Below are positions 46,501 to 58,693 of a stretch of DNA of 64,000 nucleotides, in pieces (position 1 is the first letter of the stretch; every line of letters begins with the position of its first letter). Below the pieces are notes generated by a model. That model did no database searches. It saw nothing but the letters and a program-made list of their open reading frames with translations, and had not been told where the DNA came from. Origin of the DNA: Balamuthia mandrillaris (lineage: Eukaryota; Discosea; Longamoebia; Balamuthiidae); the NCBI GenBank assembly GCA_031835245.1, contig JAVKOQ010000187.1:39836-103835 (forward strand), written 5' to 3'. Made by a program: the position numbers and the translations under genes.

Positions 46501-46615
46501 CCAGGTTCATGGGGATGGTGGCGTTGTCGTCGCTGCCTCCTCTTCCCTCCATCCGATTCGATTCGATTGAATTTTTTTTTGCTTTCTTTTCAGTGTCCTC
46601 TTTTTTTGTCGACAT
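42697..46615 (-). CDS. STRIP1: Striatin-interacting protein STRIP (STRIPAK subunit)
   Basis: Starts MSTKKEDTEKKAKK. The N1221-type region has DFCYRDEDEFEREVSEFYAL, CQQAFNRLFEDLC and LCLDALEAASTFTRKQAAKA. The C-terminal DUF3402 region has NLLRILQRLTKNKHVRTQVL, VKYQAQIILKKIL, LYILKLFKNLTKLLPAKTRK and MHRRLVMLKNNIQLDDAW, ending GKPFV. Human STRIP1 has NLLRILNKLTKWKHSRTM and LKLLKVQTKYLGRQWRKSNM at the same places. STRIP scaffolds the STRIPAK complex, which joins PP2A, striatin and GCK kinases and controls Hippo signalling, the actin cortex and cell shape. The gene has many introns, nearly all with pyrimidine repeats on the sense strand. Confidence 0.87.
43505..43552 (-). repeat. (CT)n tract in STRIP intron
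   Basis: A (GA)n run on the plus strand, hence (CT)n on the sense strand of the gene, inside an intron. Confidence 0.85.
45795..45914 (-). repeat. (TGTCTC)n and (TCGTTC)n hexanucleotide arrays in STRIP intron
   Basis: The plus strand reads AGAGAC repeated, switching to GAACGA repeats. This is the same hexamer class as the WDR11 intron array, again with pyrimidines on the sense strand. Confidence 0.9.
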
Positions 46616-46693
46616 ATCATGACGACATGAATATTGGGTTGATCTTTGAATTTTGATTGGTCGTTTGATTTTAAAAAAAGAGAGAAGATAAAC

Positions 46694-46871
46694 TCAGAGC
46701 TCGTTGACGGAGAACTTGCCAGAGTAAGAGGCCTCTCCCTCCATTCGCATGAACACGAACTGGCAGACCTTCTCGCCGGGGATGAGTGCGAGAGGATGCT
46801 GTTCATCGAGCAAAGGACGAATGTGAATACGAACTGAAAATAGCTGAGAAATGAGAGAAGAGAGATAAAGA

Positions 46872-46916
<45 letters not shown>

Positions 46917-47909
46917 GAACGGAAAGACGAGAGAGAATATGGAATGAAGAGGAAAAAAGAGGAGAGGAAGGTACATTAGAAGCATTGTAAATCTCCAAAA
47001 CTTGACGATTTTCGATGCCTGTATAAAGAGGATTTGTTGGTTAGTCGGTGAGAAATTAATGAATGAGTTGTTAATCCCAAAAACAAACCAGGGTTCATGA
47101 AGCCAGCGGTAATGTGCACGAAGAGGCCCAAACGGGCGAAACGGGACCGTCCCTCCAGCAGACCACATAGGTTAGGGCCCAGCTTCACAGTCTCTCGCGT
47201 GATGCCCAAGCATGCACATCCTGCAAGAGTAGCAAACAGAAATCGAGAAGAGAAGCAGAGAGGAGAGGAGAGAGAAGAGAGCACAGAGAGGAGAGGAGAG
47301 GAGAGAGAGAGAACGAGAGAGGAGAGGAGAGAGAGAACGAGAGAGGAGAGAAAAGGGAGAAGAGAGAAGAGAAGACAAGGAAATAGAAGCAGAGAAGCAG
47401 AGAGATGAGAACATGACAAAAGAGACAGTTAGGTTTTACTTGTGTAACGATAGGAGACCCTGAAAAAAGACCGAAAAAACAAGCTCAAACCTGGCAACAA
47501 GAGGTAGCTGTCTCCTTCCTTGAGAACGACCTTTTCGGTGATGTCTTTGTAGTCAGTGTCCTCCTTCACCGGGATTACAGTGAGACCAGGCTTGTAAAAG
47601 CGAAACTCGTTGCTCAGCGTCAAGTCGATGCTGCGTTTATGTTTTTGGATGTTTAGGCAAAGAATAAAGCAAGGAGTGCTCCACAGAGGAAAAGAAGGAA
47701 AGAAAGGAGAACCTGGCACAACCAACAGCAGACTCATCGAACGGAGTTATTTGGATCTCTCTGTGTGGTGAGAGAAGCAGGACGCGAGAGAGGCAAAGGG
47801 ATCAGAAAGGAATGGAGGGAGGAGAACAGGGTGCGTAAGGGAGGAGACGTTGTTTCGTTTACCCATTCTTCACAGCAGCCAAGATCTGTTCTCTTGCCAA
47901 CACGGACAT
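46694..47909 (-). CDS. dcd: dCTP deaminase (Dcd/dUTPase superfamily)
   Basis: Spliced from about six small exons to roughly 185 residues, the bacterial Dcd length. Starts MSVLAREQILAAVKNG, then EIQITPFDESAVGCASIDLT (the family P-x-S-x-D-L-type start). It continues GLLEGRSRFARLGLFVHITA, FMNPGIENRQVLEIYNAS, ALIPGEKVCQFVF and ends KFSVNEL. By alignment with E. coli Dcd, the catalytic Ser111 and Arg115 (GRSxxAR) and Glu138 (VLEIYN) are present. Dcd converts dCTP to dUTP, feeding dTMP synthesis; most eukaryotes use dCMP deaminase instead. A bifunctional deaminase/dUTPase is not excluded. The 5' exon has only 47 coding bases. Confidence 0.85.
47230..47405 (-). repeat. Degenerate pyrimidine (CTCTTC) array in Dcd intron
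   Basis: GAGAGGAGAGAAGAG-type purine sequence on the plus strand, within the intron following the EGDSYLLLPG exon. Confidence 0.8.
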
Positions 47910-48394
47910 TACGTGGGATGTTTCCTTCTCTCTCTCTCTGTGGGTCTCCTTTTTCTTGTGTTTGTTTCTGTATCACGTGTCTTTTCTGTCGACACCAGAC
48001 ACAGTTTTCCCTTCTCCAATGTTTAATTTTGATTTCACAGCCAGCGAAAGGTACATCCCGTATTCTTGGTCCGGCGAATGGATAGAGTAACTACTCCTCA
48101 TAGGAGATTGTCCATCCTAGAAAGTTTTTGTCGACGCGAATATTCTTTGGACAATTTTTTTTTCAGGTGAGGGAATAAAAAAGTTCGAAAAAAAGAGTAG
48201 CAAAGGGAGTGACTACGTAGTAAGTAGCATCCAACCGAGCGAGACCCACGGAGAGGTAGTGTTCCCTCTCCTCATCATGAGAGAGAGAGAAAAAATAACG
48301 CCCAGAGTGTGTCTTGACTCTCTAATCATCATTATTTATTTATTTTTTTTTTCGGTGCTGCAGGACCCCCCCTTAAACAAAAGAAGAAATCAGA
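47910..48394. promoter_or_regulatory. Divergent promoter, Dcd / V-ATPase B
   Basis: A 485-base region between divergent starts. It includes the palindrome TGTCGACA at 47986-47993, 77 bases upstream of the Dcd start, and a related TGTCGACG near 48130. Confidence 0.45.
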
Positions 48395-50631
<2,237 letters not shown>

Positions 50632-50757
50632 AAACCTTCCACTCCCTTCCTCTCTCTTCCCTCTCTTTTTGCTATTGCACTCGTTTAATATCACTTTGTT
50701 CGTTTTTCCATACTGCCACATTCTTCTTTTTCTTTCTTTGCTCGTTTCTCGTTTTTA

Positions 50758-50966
50758 TCAGTACCATTCCCCGTCGTCGTCCTCGGAAGAGGAGGCAGAG
50801 TCATCAAAGTCGGGCACGTTGGCCACCGCAGCTATCGCTGGCGACATGCCGACGGGCAGAGGTGGCGGCGGCGCTTCTGCCTCCGCGCTGCCGCTGTTGG
50901 GAAGTTCTCCCACAAAGTCGGATGGGGCCTCTGGATTGCTGCACACACACAAGTTGAAGCAGTGGT

Positions 50967-51003
<37 letters not shown>

Positions 51004-51806
51004 AAAAGAGAATGGAAAGAAGCAGAGAAGAAAGAAGAAACAAGAGAAGGATAGAGACGAGAGAGAGAGAGAGAGAGAAAAGAGAAGAGAAGAGAAGAGA
51101 AAAGGAAGAAAGAGAAAAAGAAACGATGAAGAAAGAGAGGAGCAATAAAACAAACTCTAGAATGTCAGGATTGATGCCCTCCAACATCATCTTTTGCTTG
51201 ATGGCGGAGGCAGGCACTTTCAGCCTCATCATGGTGAAGTAGGTGGAGTAGCGGGGGTCGTCTTTCATCTTCAAGCCGCCGCCGCCTTCTTGCCGTGCCT
51301 CTGGAGGCGGGCGGGAGGTGTGATCTTGGTACTGGTCATCCTCTGGCGAGGGCAGGTCTGGTGCTCGTACTGGTGGCACTGATCCTGGCACTGAAAATAA
51401 AAAAGAAGAAGAAGAAGAAGAAAAAGGGGGAAAGAAGACAATGAGAAAAGAATGATTAGAGAAGAAGCAGGAGAATATGAGTACCAGGAGGAGGTGGGGG
51501 TATGCCGTCTGTTGTGGGAGGATAGTCTGTGGAGGGAGAGGTGGTTTCGGCGGTGGAGGAGGTAGAAGAAACGGAAAGACCCTCCAGCTCTGGAATGCTG
51601 TTGAGCTTGGCCTCCAAAAGGGCCATCGTCACCTCCAGCCGTTGAATATCCGATGAGACGGCGGAGAGCTTCTGCTCGCAGAGGTAGGAGAACCGGTTGA
51701 GGAACTCGGTGGTCCGAATGATAAAGTGGTTCACGTAGGCGACCACTTTGTTCTGGGGCAGCGGCTCCAGCCGCGTCCAGTCCAGCTGCGGGCCAATATT
51801 TGCCAT
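50758..51806 (-). CDS. WASHC3: WASH complex subunit 3 (CCDC53)
   Basis: Starts MANIGPQLDWTRLEPLPQNK. The coiled-coil core VVAYVNHFIIRTTEFLNRFS, LCEQKLSAVSSDIQRLE and LLEAKLNSIPELEGL matches WASHC3 (FLNQFVVHTVQFLNRFS in human). A proline-rich middle (PPPPP) leads to a conserved helix YSTYFTMMRLKVPASAIKQK, MMLEGINPDILE. The C-terminus is acidic and ends DDDGEWY. The WASH complex activates Arp2/3 on endosomes to drive cargo recycling, and in amoebae it also recycles V-ATPase from lysosomes. Confidence 0.93.
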
Positions 51807-51848
51807 CTCCTCTTCGTCTTCTTCGTTGTCTTTTTCTTTGTCAGAGGC

Positions 51849-51935
51849 GTGTCGACATGAAACTACTCGGAAGTAAGGACGACGTGGAAAGCAGTCCTCC
51901 GTCGTCCTTACTTCCGAGTAATTTCATGTCGACAC
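51849..51935. repeat. 36-bp inverted repeat (foldback hairpin) in promoter
   Basis: Arm 51849-51884 (GTGTCGACATGAAACTACTC...) is the reverse complement of 51900-51935 with a single mismatch, around a 15-base loop. Each arm holds TGTCGACA. It lies 43 bases upstream of the WASHC3 start. Confidence 0.92.
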
Positions 51936-52091
51936 AATAGGTGCCTGGTTGCTATTTCCTCCCGGCTAATCATTATAGGTCACTCTTTATGATGAAAATC
52001 AGCGAAGCTGTCCAGGGCGTGGGAGCACATGCTCTCGATTGGCCCTGGCAAACGGTGTCCAGAACAACGAAGGGGACTAAAAGGGTGAGCG

Positions 52092-53384
52092 ATGCAGCGG
52101 CCAAGAGGAGCGCAGAGTAACGTCCATAGACAGCGTAACGCAAACAACATGAACACAAAGAAGCAGATTCCCAGGTGGAGGCCGCAGGCCACGAGCAACA
52201 ACGGTGACGTTAGGGGCAAAGACCGACCGCAAAAGTTGCTCTTTGTCGATATCCTCAACTACACCACCATGTTCTTCAGAACCAGTGCTGCTTGGCCTAC
52301 TCCCCAGGCAGCCTTTCGCCAGGTGCAGCAGTTTGTCAAAGCTGCACGTCAGTCCGGGTGGACCCTAGAGCTGTTTATCGATGACCGTATACAGACAACG
52401 GAGACGGAAGCTAAATGGAGGAAGCGAAGAGAGAAAGAGATCAGAATGGGAACAAGGAGGGTACCTCAGGGGGCCAACCGCCTGCTCGGCGATATGTTTG
52501 CCCATTTGCGGGTCCCGATTCACTACTCCCACGAGGCTGACAATGACGACACCATCGTTGCCCACGCATTCGCTCGCTCAGCCGCAATCCTGAGCGCCGA
52601 TCGAGACATGTACAGGTACACCGGCATATCTCCACCCCTTCGGGTGTTTGAGTCCTACTCCGTGGTGAGGACGGCCTATCCACCGACGTTGGAGTTGTTC
52701 GAGAGGCCACCCAGCGACCGCAACAGTCGTTCCTCCCCCAGAGCGGTTCTAGTGCCACCGCCGGCCACCAACAGCACCATGCAGGCAGACTGGGGCCAAA
52801 TAAAGGAAGGGATCATCTACGAACGGGGCTCTCCTTCGCCACTGACCCGCCACTTTGGCAACCTCCACCTCACCGTGCGTCCATTGCGCCAAGCAGTATA
52901 CCATCGCCTAAGGATCACAGGAACGGTTCATGAGATCATCCCCGAGTGGGATGAGCTGAAGGGGACGGTCAGGTGGACCGACGACCACGTCGAGCCCGAT
53001 CCAGGACTTGCTCATTTGCTTGATGGAGCTCCCAGTGATGCGATCGCCTACTTATTCCCCGACCTGGCGGATGCTTCGCCTGGCCAGTGCGCAGCGGCGC
53101 ACAAGGACATTCCTCCCAAGCTCATGTACAATCACCTGTGGGCGATCCGAGCGGTCGTCTACGAGCTGCTGGTAATCGCGTCGAGAGACAAAAGGCGGAG
53201 CTTGCTGAATTTGATGGAGGACGATCCCCTCTTCCCGTCAGGACAGCGCGGGGAAAGAGGAGGCTGGGGAGGAGGAGGGGGAACCAGAGGTAGGGGAGGA
53301 GGAAGAGGAGGAGGCAAAGAGGGCGGAAGATGGAGGGACCGAAGCCAACAGGGGCACCAAGAGGGCAAAGCAACCAACTCTTGA
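52092..53384 (+). CDS. Intronless PIN/FEN-like (asteroid-type) protein with RGG tail
   Basis: 430 residues without introns, in a window where nearly all genes are split. A basic N-terminus precedes LLFVDILNYTTMFFRTSA, WTLELFIDDRIQ, IHYSHEADNDDTIVAHAFA and AAILSADRDMYRYTG. This Asp/Glu spacing (D near residue 50, E-A-D-N-D-D near 157, S-A-D-R-D near 178) is that of PIN-like nucleases of the XPG/asteroid class. The C-terminus is an RGG/GGG-rich tail, which often binds RNA. Whether it cuts nucleic acid cannot be said from sequence; the acidic cluster looks intact. The region is richer in GC than neighbouring intergenic DNA. A later ATG (MNTKKQ) is an alternative start. Confidence 0.62.
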   Translation: MQRPRGAQSNVHRQRNANNMNTKKQIPRWRPQATSNNGDVRGKDRPQKLLFVDILNYTTMFFRTSAAWPTPQAAFRQVQQFVKAARQSGWTLELFIDDRIQTTETEAKWRKRREKEIRMGTRRVPQGANRLLGDMFAHLRVPIHYSHEADNDDTIVAHAFARSAAILSADRDMYRYTGISPPLRVFESYSVVRTAYPPTLELFERPPSDRNSRSSPRAVLVPPPATNSTMQADWGQIKEGIIYERGSPSPLTRHFGNLHLTVRPLRQAVYHRLRITGTVHEIIPEWDELKGTVRWTDDHVEPDPGLAHLLDGAPSDAIAYLFPDLADASPGQCAAAHKDIPPKLMYNHLWAIRAVVYELLVIASRDKRRSLLNLMEDDPLFPSGQRGERGGWGGGGGTRGRGGGRGGGKEGGRWRDRSQQGHQEGKATNS

Positions 53385-53689
53385 AGAACAACAGCTATAA
53401 ATAAATTAGGTCTTTTAGCGATGTATCACCAACAGTTTTGCCAGCTTGCTCGAGCCAATTATTAATGGCATCTTTTCGTAAGTGTTTACATTGAAGTAGA
53501 GCTGGGGCAGGAGTACCCGCAGAGCTGTTAACAGGACGTCGGTCTGAACAGGGCCTCCCCGCGCAGCATCATGCAAGAATGTGATCCAATGTCGACACGG
53601 GAGAAGAATTATTACGGGTCGACATGGCATTCATCATCACGTCGACATGTAGTTTTGGATTCTTCTTCAGAAAGAAGAAGAAAGAGGCA
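53385..53689. promoter_or_regulatory. Upstream region of CSN2 with three GTCGAC palindromes
   Basis: No gene seen. GTCGAC occurs at about 53591, 53618 and 53640, within 100 bases of the CSN2 start. The first is within TGTCGACA and the others within GTCGACATG. Confidence 0.45.
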
Positions 53690-55772
53690 ATGGGGGACTC
53701 TGGGGATGACATGTTTCTGAGCGAGGAGGAGGAGTACGACTTTGAGTACGAGGACGAGGAGGAGCAGGACGTCGACCCGGATGACGACGTGCTCGTCCAG
53801 ATCGAGAACAAGTTCTACGATGCAAAGGCCCTCAGCGAGGACAACCCGCGCAAAGCGCTCAAGATGTTCATCGACGTAGTGGCCATGGAAGAGGAGAAAG
53901 GGACTTGGTAAAGATGACTCTTTCTCTCTTTTTTGCTCTTTTTCTTTCACGCACACTCACATGTTTCAACAAACCAAAACACAAAGGGGTTTCAAAGCAC
54001 TCAAGCAAGCTGTGAAGCTACACTTTTCACTTGGCGATTATCGACCTATGCTTGATCGTTATCGGTTTGTGTTCTTCCGTTCTTTTTCTTCTTCCTTCTT
54101 GTTCTTCTTCTTCTTCTTCTTCTGCTTCTTCTTCCTTCTTGTTTGTTGATTGTTTCATGTTCTCACTAGATTAAAAAAATAGAGAGATGCTCTCGTATAT
54201 GGAGTCAGCGGTCACCCGCAATGAGAGCGAAAAGGCGGTCATGTCTCTGTTGGAGGCTGTGTCCAAGTCGCAGGACTCTGAGCTCTTGCGGGAGTTTTAT
54301 GAGATCACTCTCAATGCTCTTAAAGAGTACAAGAATGAGGTTCTCTGCTTCTCTGCTTCTCTGCTTCTCTTCTCTCTCCAACACTGACATGCACTTCTTT
54401 CTCTTGCTTCTTGTTTTCTCTTGCTCCTTGTTTTGTCTATTCTCTCTTCTGGAATGGCTAGCGATTGTGGTTCAAGACCAATCTGAAACTAGCCAACCTT
54501 TGGTTCAATCGACAAGAGTACAACAAGTGTGCAAAGGTTTGTTTGATGGCAAACATCTCACAATGAGTATGCATGCTAATACTCTCTTTCTCTCTCTCTC
54601 AATGCAACAAAAGATCATCAAAGAGCTTCGAAAGTCGTGTCAAGGTGAGGATGGAACAGATAAGCTGAAAAAAGGAACGCAGCTGCTGGAGGTCTACGCT
54701 CTCGAGATTCAACTCTACACTGCCACAAAACATACCAACAAACTTAAAGTACAACCAAGTCTATCCTATCGTTTTTTTTTCAATGCTCATTCTTTTTTGT
54801 TTTTGTCCCATTCTTAGAGCCTTTATGAGAAGTCCTTACAAGTTAAATCAGGGGTACCCCATCCTCGTATAATGGGTTCGTCTTATTCTCTATTTGTTTG
54901 TTCTCGTTTGCGTTAACACAAACTAATGAGCAACCATGCAAACAAAAACCACTCAGGTGTTATACGAGAATGTGGAGGCAAGGCCCATTTGGCAGAAGGA
55001 GAAGTATCAAAGGCTGTTGAAGATTTCTTTGCTGCCTTTCAGAACTATGATGAGGCTGGCAGTCCTCGGCGCATACAATGCCTCAAGTACCTTATCATTA
55101 CCAACATGTTACACAGCACCGACATCAACGTATTTGACAGTCCTGAAGTTAAAGCGTAAGTCGGTCTTAGTTTCTCTCTCTTTCTTCCTTTTCTAACAGA
55201 AAACAAAACACCAGTTACGCGGACCACCCAGAAATAGTAGCGTTGCAAGAGATGGTATCCGCCTTTTACAGAAATGACATCCGCCGGTTCGGCGAGGTGT
55301 TGCAAAAGAACTACGACGTGATCATGGCCGACCGCTTCATGCGGGACCACATTGAGTCCGTGTTGAAGAGCTTGCGAACTCAAGTCCTATTGAAACTCTT
55401 GATTCCTTACACGCGTATCACAATTCCTTTTATCTCACAGGTAAGTTGTTGTCGTTTCTTTTTTGTTGTCTCTCTCTTCTTAACTTTTTTTGTTTTTAGG
55501 AACTGAAAATACCGATGAAAGATGTGGAGGCCTTGTTAGTGAGTTTGATACTGGATAACCAAATATCAGGACACATCGACCAAGTTCGGCAAATGGTCAT
55601 CTTACGTACCGATGGGTAAGCTAGCAATATAACAAACGTTTAATCTTCTTCTTTTGTTGTTAACGAACAAAACCAAAAAAATAGGTGGCAAGAAACGAGA
55701 AAGTACAAAGCGTTGGATGCTTGGGCTGAGCATCTTCGTCCTGTAATGAATGCCGCCATGCAAAAGCTCTAA
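53690..55772 (+). CDS. CSN2: COP9 signalosome subunit 2
   Basis: Starts [20 protein letters not shown], the acidic CSN2 N-terminus. TPR-like helices follow ([40 protein letters not shown]), then [32 protein letters not shown] and [20 protein letters not shown]. The PCI domain has [33 protein letters not shown] and [19 protein letters not shown], ending [11 protein letters not shown]2 contacts cullin-RING ligases so that the CSN5 subunit can remove NEDD8. All the conserved blocks I expect are present over about nine exons. Confidence 0.97.
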
Positions 55773-56307
55773 GGAGTACCCAAGAGAACTCTCTTCTCTC
55801 TCTCTCTCTCTCTCTCTTTTGTGAATAGGCCTTTCGTTTTTGTAAAAAAAGAGTCTTCTTCGCAGGTTTTTTTGTTTATTTGCAAGAGGGGACTATATGT
55901 ACGTTGGACAATGTAACCATGAGAGTGTGTCTATGCAACCCATCCATGGGTGTCCCTCTCTGTGTGTGAGAGTTGTGTCTAAAGCCTTTTTTATGTTTTC
56001 TCCGTGCCGCCAGGATTTTAATCCGGCCCATATCGCTGCATCCTCCTTCACGAGCTCTGTTGTACCACCCCTTCAAAGGATTGTTAAACGGAGAAAGGGC
56101 CATGTAGAAGGGCTTCTGCTTGGGCTCGATGGACAGCTAATTGATAATTCGCGCTATGGTGGGGGTCGACCCCTCAGGCGCAAACAAAAATCTTCACCCA
56201 CGTAAAATAGCTGGGCGTTCCGGAACGCTGGTTTTGTATGGGTTTCCCTGCTAAAGTGGAATTTTTTTTTCCACTTTTTTGGTCGACAACAAGAGCGAAG
56301 GGTAAAA

Positions 56308-56529
56308 ATGCAAGCAGACAAGAAAGCGTATGACCATGAGCGCTACCTTTGGCGAAAACGAGAAAGGGAGGAGAAGGAAAAAAAGGAACAGCAACAACTA
56401 GAAAAGGAGGAAAGGCAACGACAACTGGCTGCTCAGCGAAAAAGACGTTGGAACGAGCGAAAAAGAGAAAAAAACGAGCGGAAAAAAAGGTCACAGAGAA
56501 TAAAAAAACGTGCCCGACGAATGGCATAG
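56308..56529 (+). CDS. Short Lys/Arg/Glu-rich open frame, doubtful gene
   Basis: 73 codons, starting MQADKKAYDHERYLWRKRER. It is entirely charged helix, such as could form a single alpha-helix or bind nucleic acid. It ends inside the left arm of the hairpin at 56502. No family recognised and no splice evidence, so it may be chance in purine-rich DNA. Confidence 0.25.
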   Translation: MQADKKAYDHERYLWRKREREEKEKKEQQQLEKEERQRQLAAQRKRRWNERKREKNERKKRSQRIKKRARRMA

Positions 56530-56579
56530 AAGGCGTAGAAGCTGTAGGCGTAGGTGGCATTCGTCGGGCACGTTTTTTT
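56502..56579. repeat. 22-bp perfect inverted repeat
   Basis: AAAAAAACGTGCCCGACGAA plus TG (56502-56523) pairs exactly with 56558-56579 around a 34-base spacer. The right arm ends in seven T. It could be a strong RNA hairpin or a remnant of a small foldback element. Confidence 0.9.
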
Positions 56580-56694
56580 CTTGGTTGGGAAGTGAACCCT
56601 TGCCGACGAAAGCAAGGCCGTAACTTTTGCTTGGCTCTGTATTATTTTTTTTCTCTTGCAACCCGTGTCTTTTTTTCTTTTCGCGGTATGGTGA

Positions 56695-56733
56695 ATCAAG
56701 GACGACATGGGAAGATCAAGGACGACATGGGAA
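56695..56733 (+). repeat. 19-bp tandem direct repeat
   Basis: ATCAAGGACGACATGGGAA occurs at 56695-56713 and again at 56715-56733, one base apart. Confidence 0.9.
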
Positions 56734-57149
56734 TCACCTTAAACGAAAATTCATCCTGTTTTCAAAAGGAACCCCCACAATAGCGCGAATTATCAATAAC
56801 TGGAGCTAGTGTTGAATTCTGTTTTTGCTTCTGGGAAAACATTCGACCCCAAATTGTTTTCATGGCGTCACGGAAGAGGTATGTAGTGTCTACAAAAAAC
56901 TAGAAAGAATGCGAGGAACGCAAGAAATCTAAGAAATGCAAATTATTTGCACAGAAGTCTTCGTTGCTTCGTTCAGAGAAGAGAGGAACATCGAAGGAAG
57001 AGCGGAAAAGAACTTTTAGAAACCAAAAAGAAATGCCTTTGCTTTCTTTTTTGTTATTTTGTGGAGTTTTAGCATAAAAATAAGTTTTCGTTTTCGTTTT
57101 TGTTCTATATTTTAATTTTGAGGAGAGAGAGCTTGCTTGCTTGCCAAAG

Positions 57150-58362
57150 ATGTCATCACCAGCGGGTGCTATAGCAGTAACGGCTCAGCCACTGGCCGAA
57201 AGAGTGGATTCAAGTGATGTCCACCAACGAGGCGAAGAAGAAGAAGCAAACGGCCAACCTCAACCCGCCCAAACGAAACGGCTTACAAAGAAGAAGAAAA
57301 CGAAAGGTAAGAATGAGAAAGCACATAAGAAGAAGAAACCAAAGAAAACACAGAAAAAGGAGGTAGAGCTGATGGTGGTAGACCATAAGACTTCAGCAGA
57401 AGAAGGAGAAGAAAGTGAAGAAGAAAAAGAAAAAGAAAACGAAGAAAATGCTTTGGTGATCGATCACAAAACTTCAGAAGAAGAAAAACAAGAAGAGGAA
57501 GAGATCGACTCTGAAGTGGAAGCTTTGGATGTGGCTCTTCGCGAAAGCCTTATCTCCGCTCTTCGTGCTTCCGCAACAAATAATAATAACAACGACGACG
57601 ATGACGACGACGTTGATCAGAAGCAGAACAATAGAGAAGAGGCTCTCCTGGAATGGGTTTGTCCCTCGTGTACATACATCAACCAACCCGCATTCTTAGC
57701 CTGCGAGATGTGCTTGGAGACGAGAACGGACCTGAAGGAAGGAGGCTTTGAGGAAGAAGAAGCAGAAGGAGTGGAGGGAGGCAACGAAGCCGAGATGGAG
57801 CAAACGAGAAGGAGGTTCCTGTTTGGCATGGTGTCGGACCCGGAGAAGGAGTTTAGACCAAAGGAAACGAGCGGGGAGTTCTCCTGCCCTGTTTGCATGG
57901 AGGACTATGACTATGAAAACGACAGAGAGCACTTGGTCCGCTTACCTGTTTGTGGGTTGGTTTCTCGTTCTCCTCTATGTTCTTTCTCGTCATTTTCCAT
58001 CTCTCCTCTCCTCAGCTCAGCGCAGCTCTCTCCATGCTCTTCTCTCCTCTCTTCTTTCTTCACAAGCCTCTTTCACACGCTATATAACTCACATCGTTCT
58101 TATCTCACAAAGACACGAGTACTGCGACCAATGCCTTCTCTCCTACTTCCAACACACGATGACGATAAACAACGCAAACGAGCTGTGTTGCCCGGACCCA
58201 ACGTGCAACACGTCCATCTGCCATCCGCCAGAGTTCTTGGAGTGGCTGCTCCCGGCCGACAAGCATCAACAGTATCTCCGCATAGTACACCTCAAAGAGA
58301 TGAAGAACAATCCGTCCATCAAGTGGTGCCCTAAACCTGGATGCGACACATGTACTTCTTTT

Positions 58363-58403
<41 letters not shown>

Positions 58404-58648
58404 TTATTCTTATGTTGTTATGTGCAGATATAAACACATCGTATGGGCAAACAAGGATCAAATGCACGACGTGCAGCACCGAGTTTTGTTATCAATGCAA
58501 CGAGGCGCATGAGGCCAACGTCACTTGCGCAAAGTACGAAAAGACCCAGGACCGAAAGCACAAAGGCCATCGCAAGAACACCATGTGGAAGAAGATGCAC
58601 ACCAAGAATTGTCCCCACTGTCGTGTTTCCATTGGTTTGTTTCTCTCT

Positions 58649-58693
<45 letters not shown>

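Larger units (their letters stand above)
55773..57149. other. Intergenic region rich in palindromes
   Basis: Between CSN2 and the RBR ligase. It holds perfect palindromes GGGGTCGACCCC (56162-56173) and GCGTTCCGGAACGC (56215-56228), a 9-bp hairpin AAAGTGGAA/TTCCACTTT (56253-56277) around T runs, a short basic frame, a 22-bp hairpin and a 19-bp direct repeat. GTCTACAAAA lies at 56888-56897. No known element family recognised. Confidence 0.5.

Noticed and set aside
55876-56103. 75-codon minus-strand basic frame
   Set aside because: Basic composition hints at a ribosomal-type protein, but no family match or splice site supports it.
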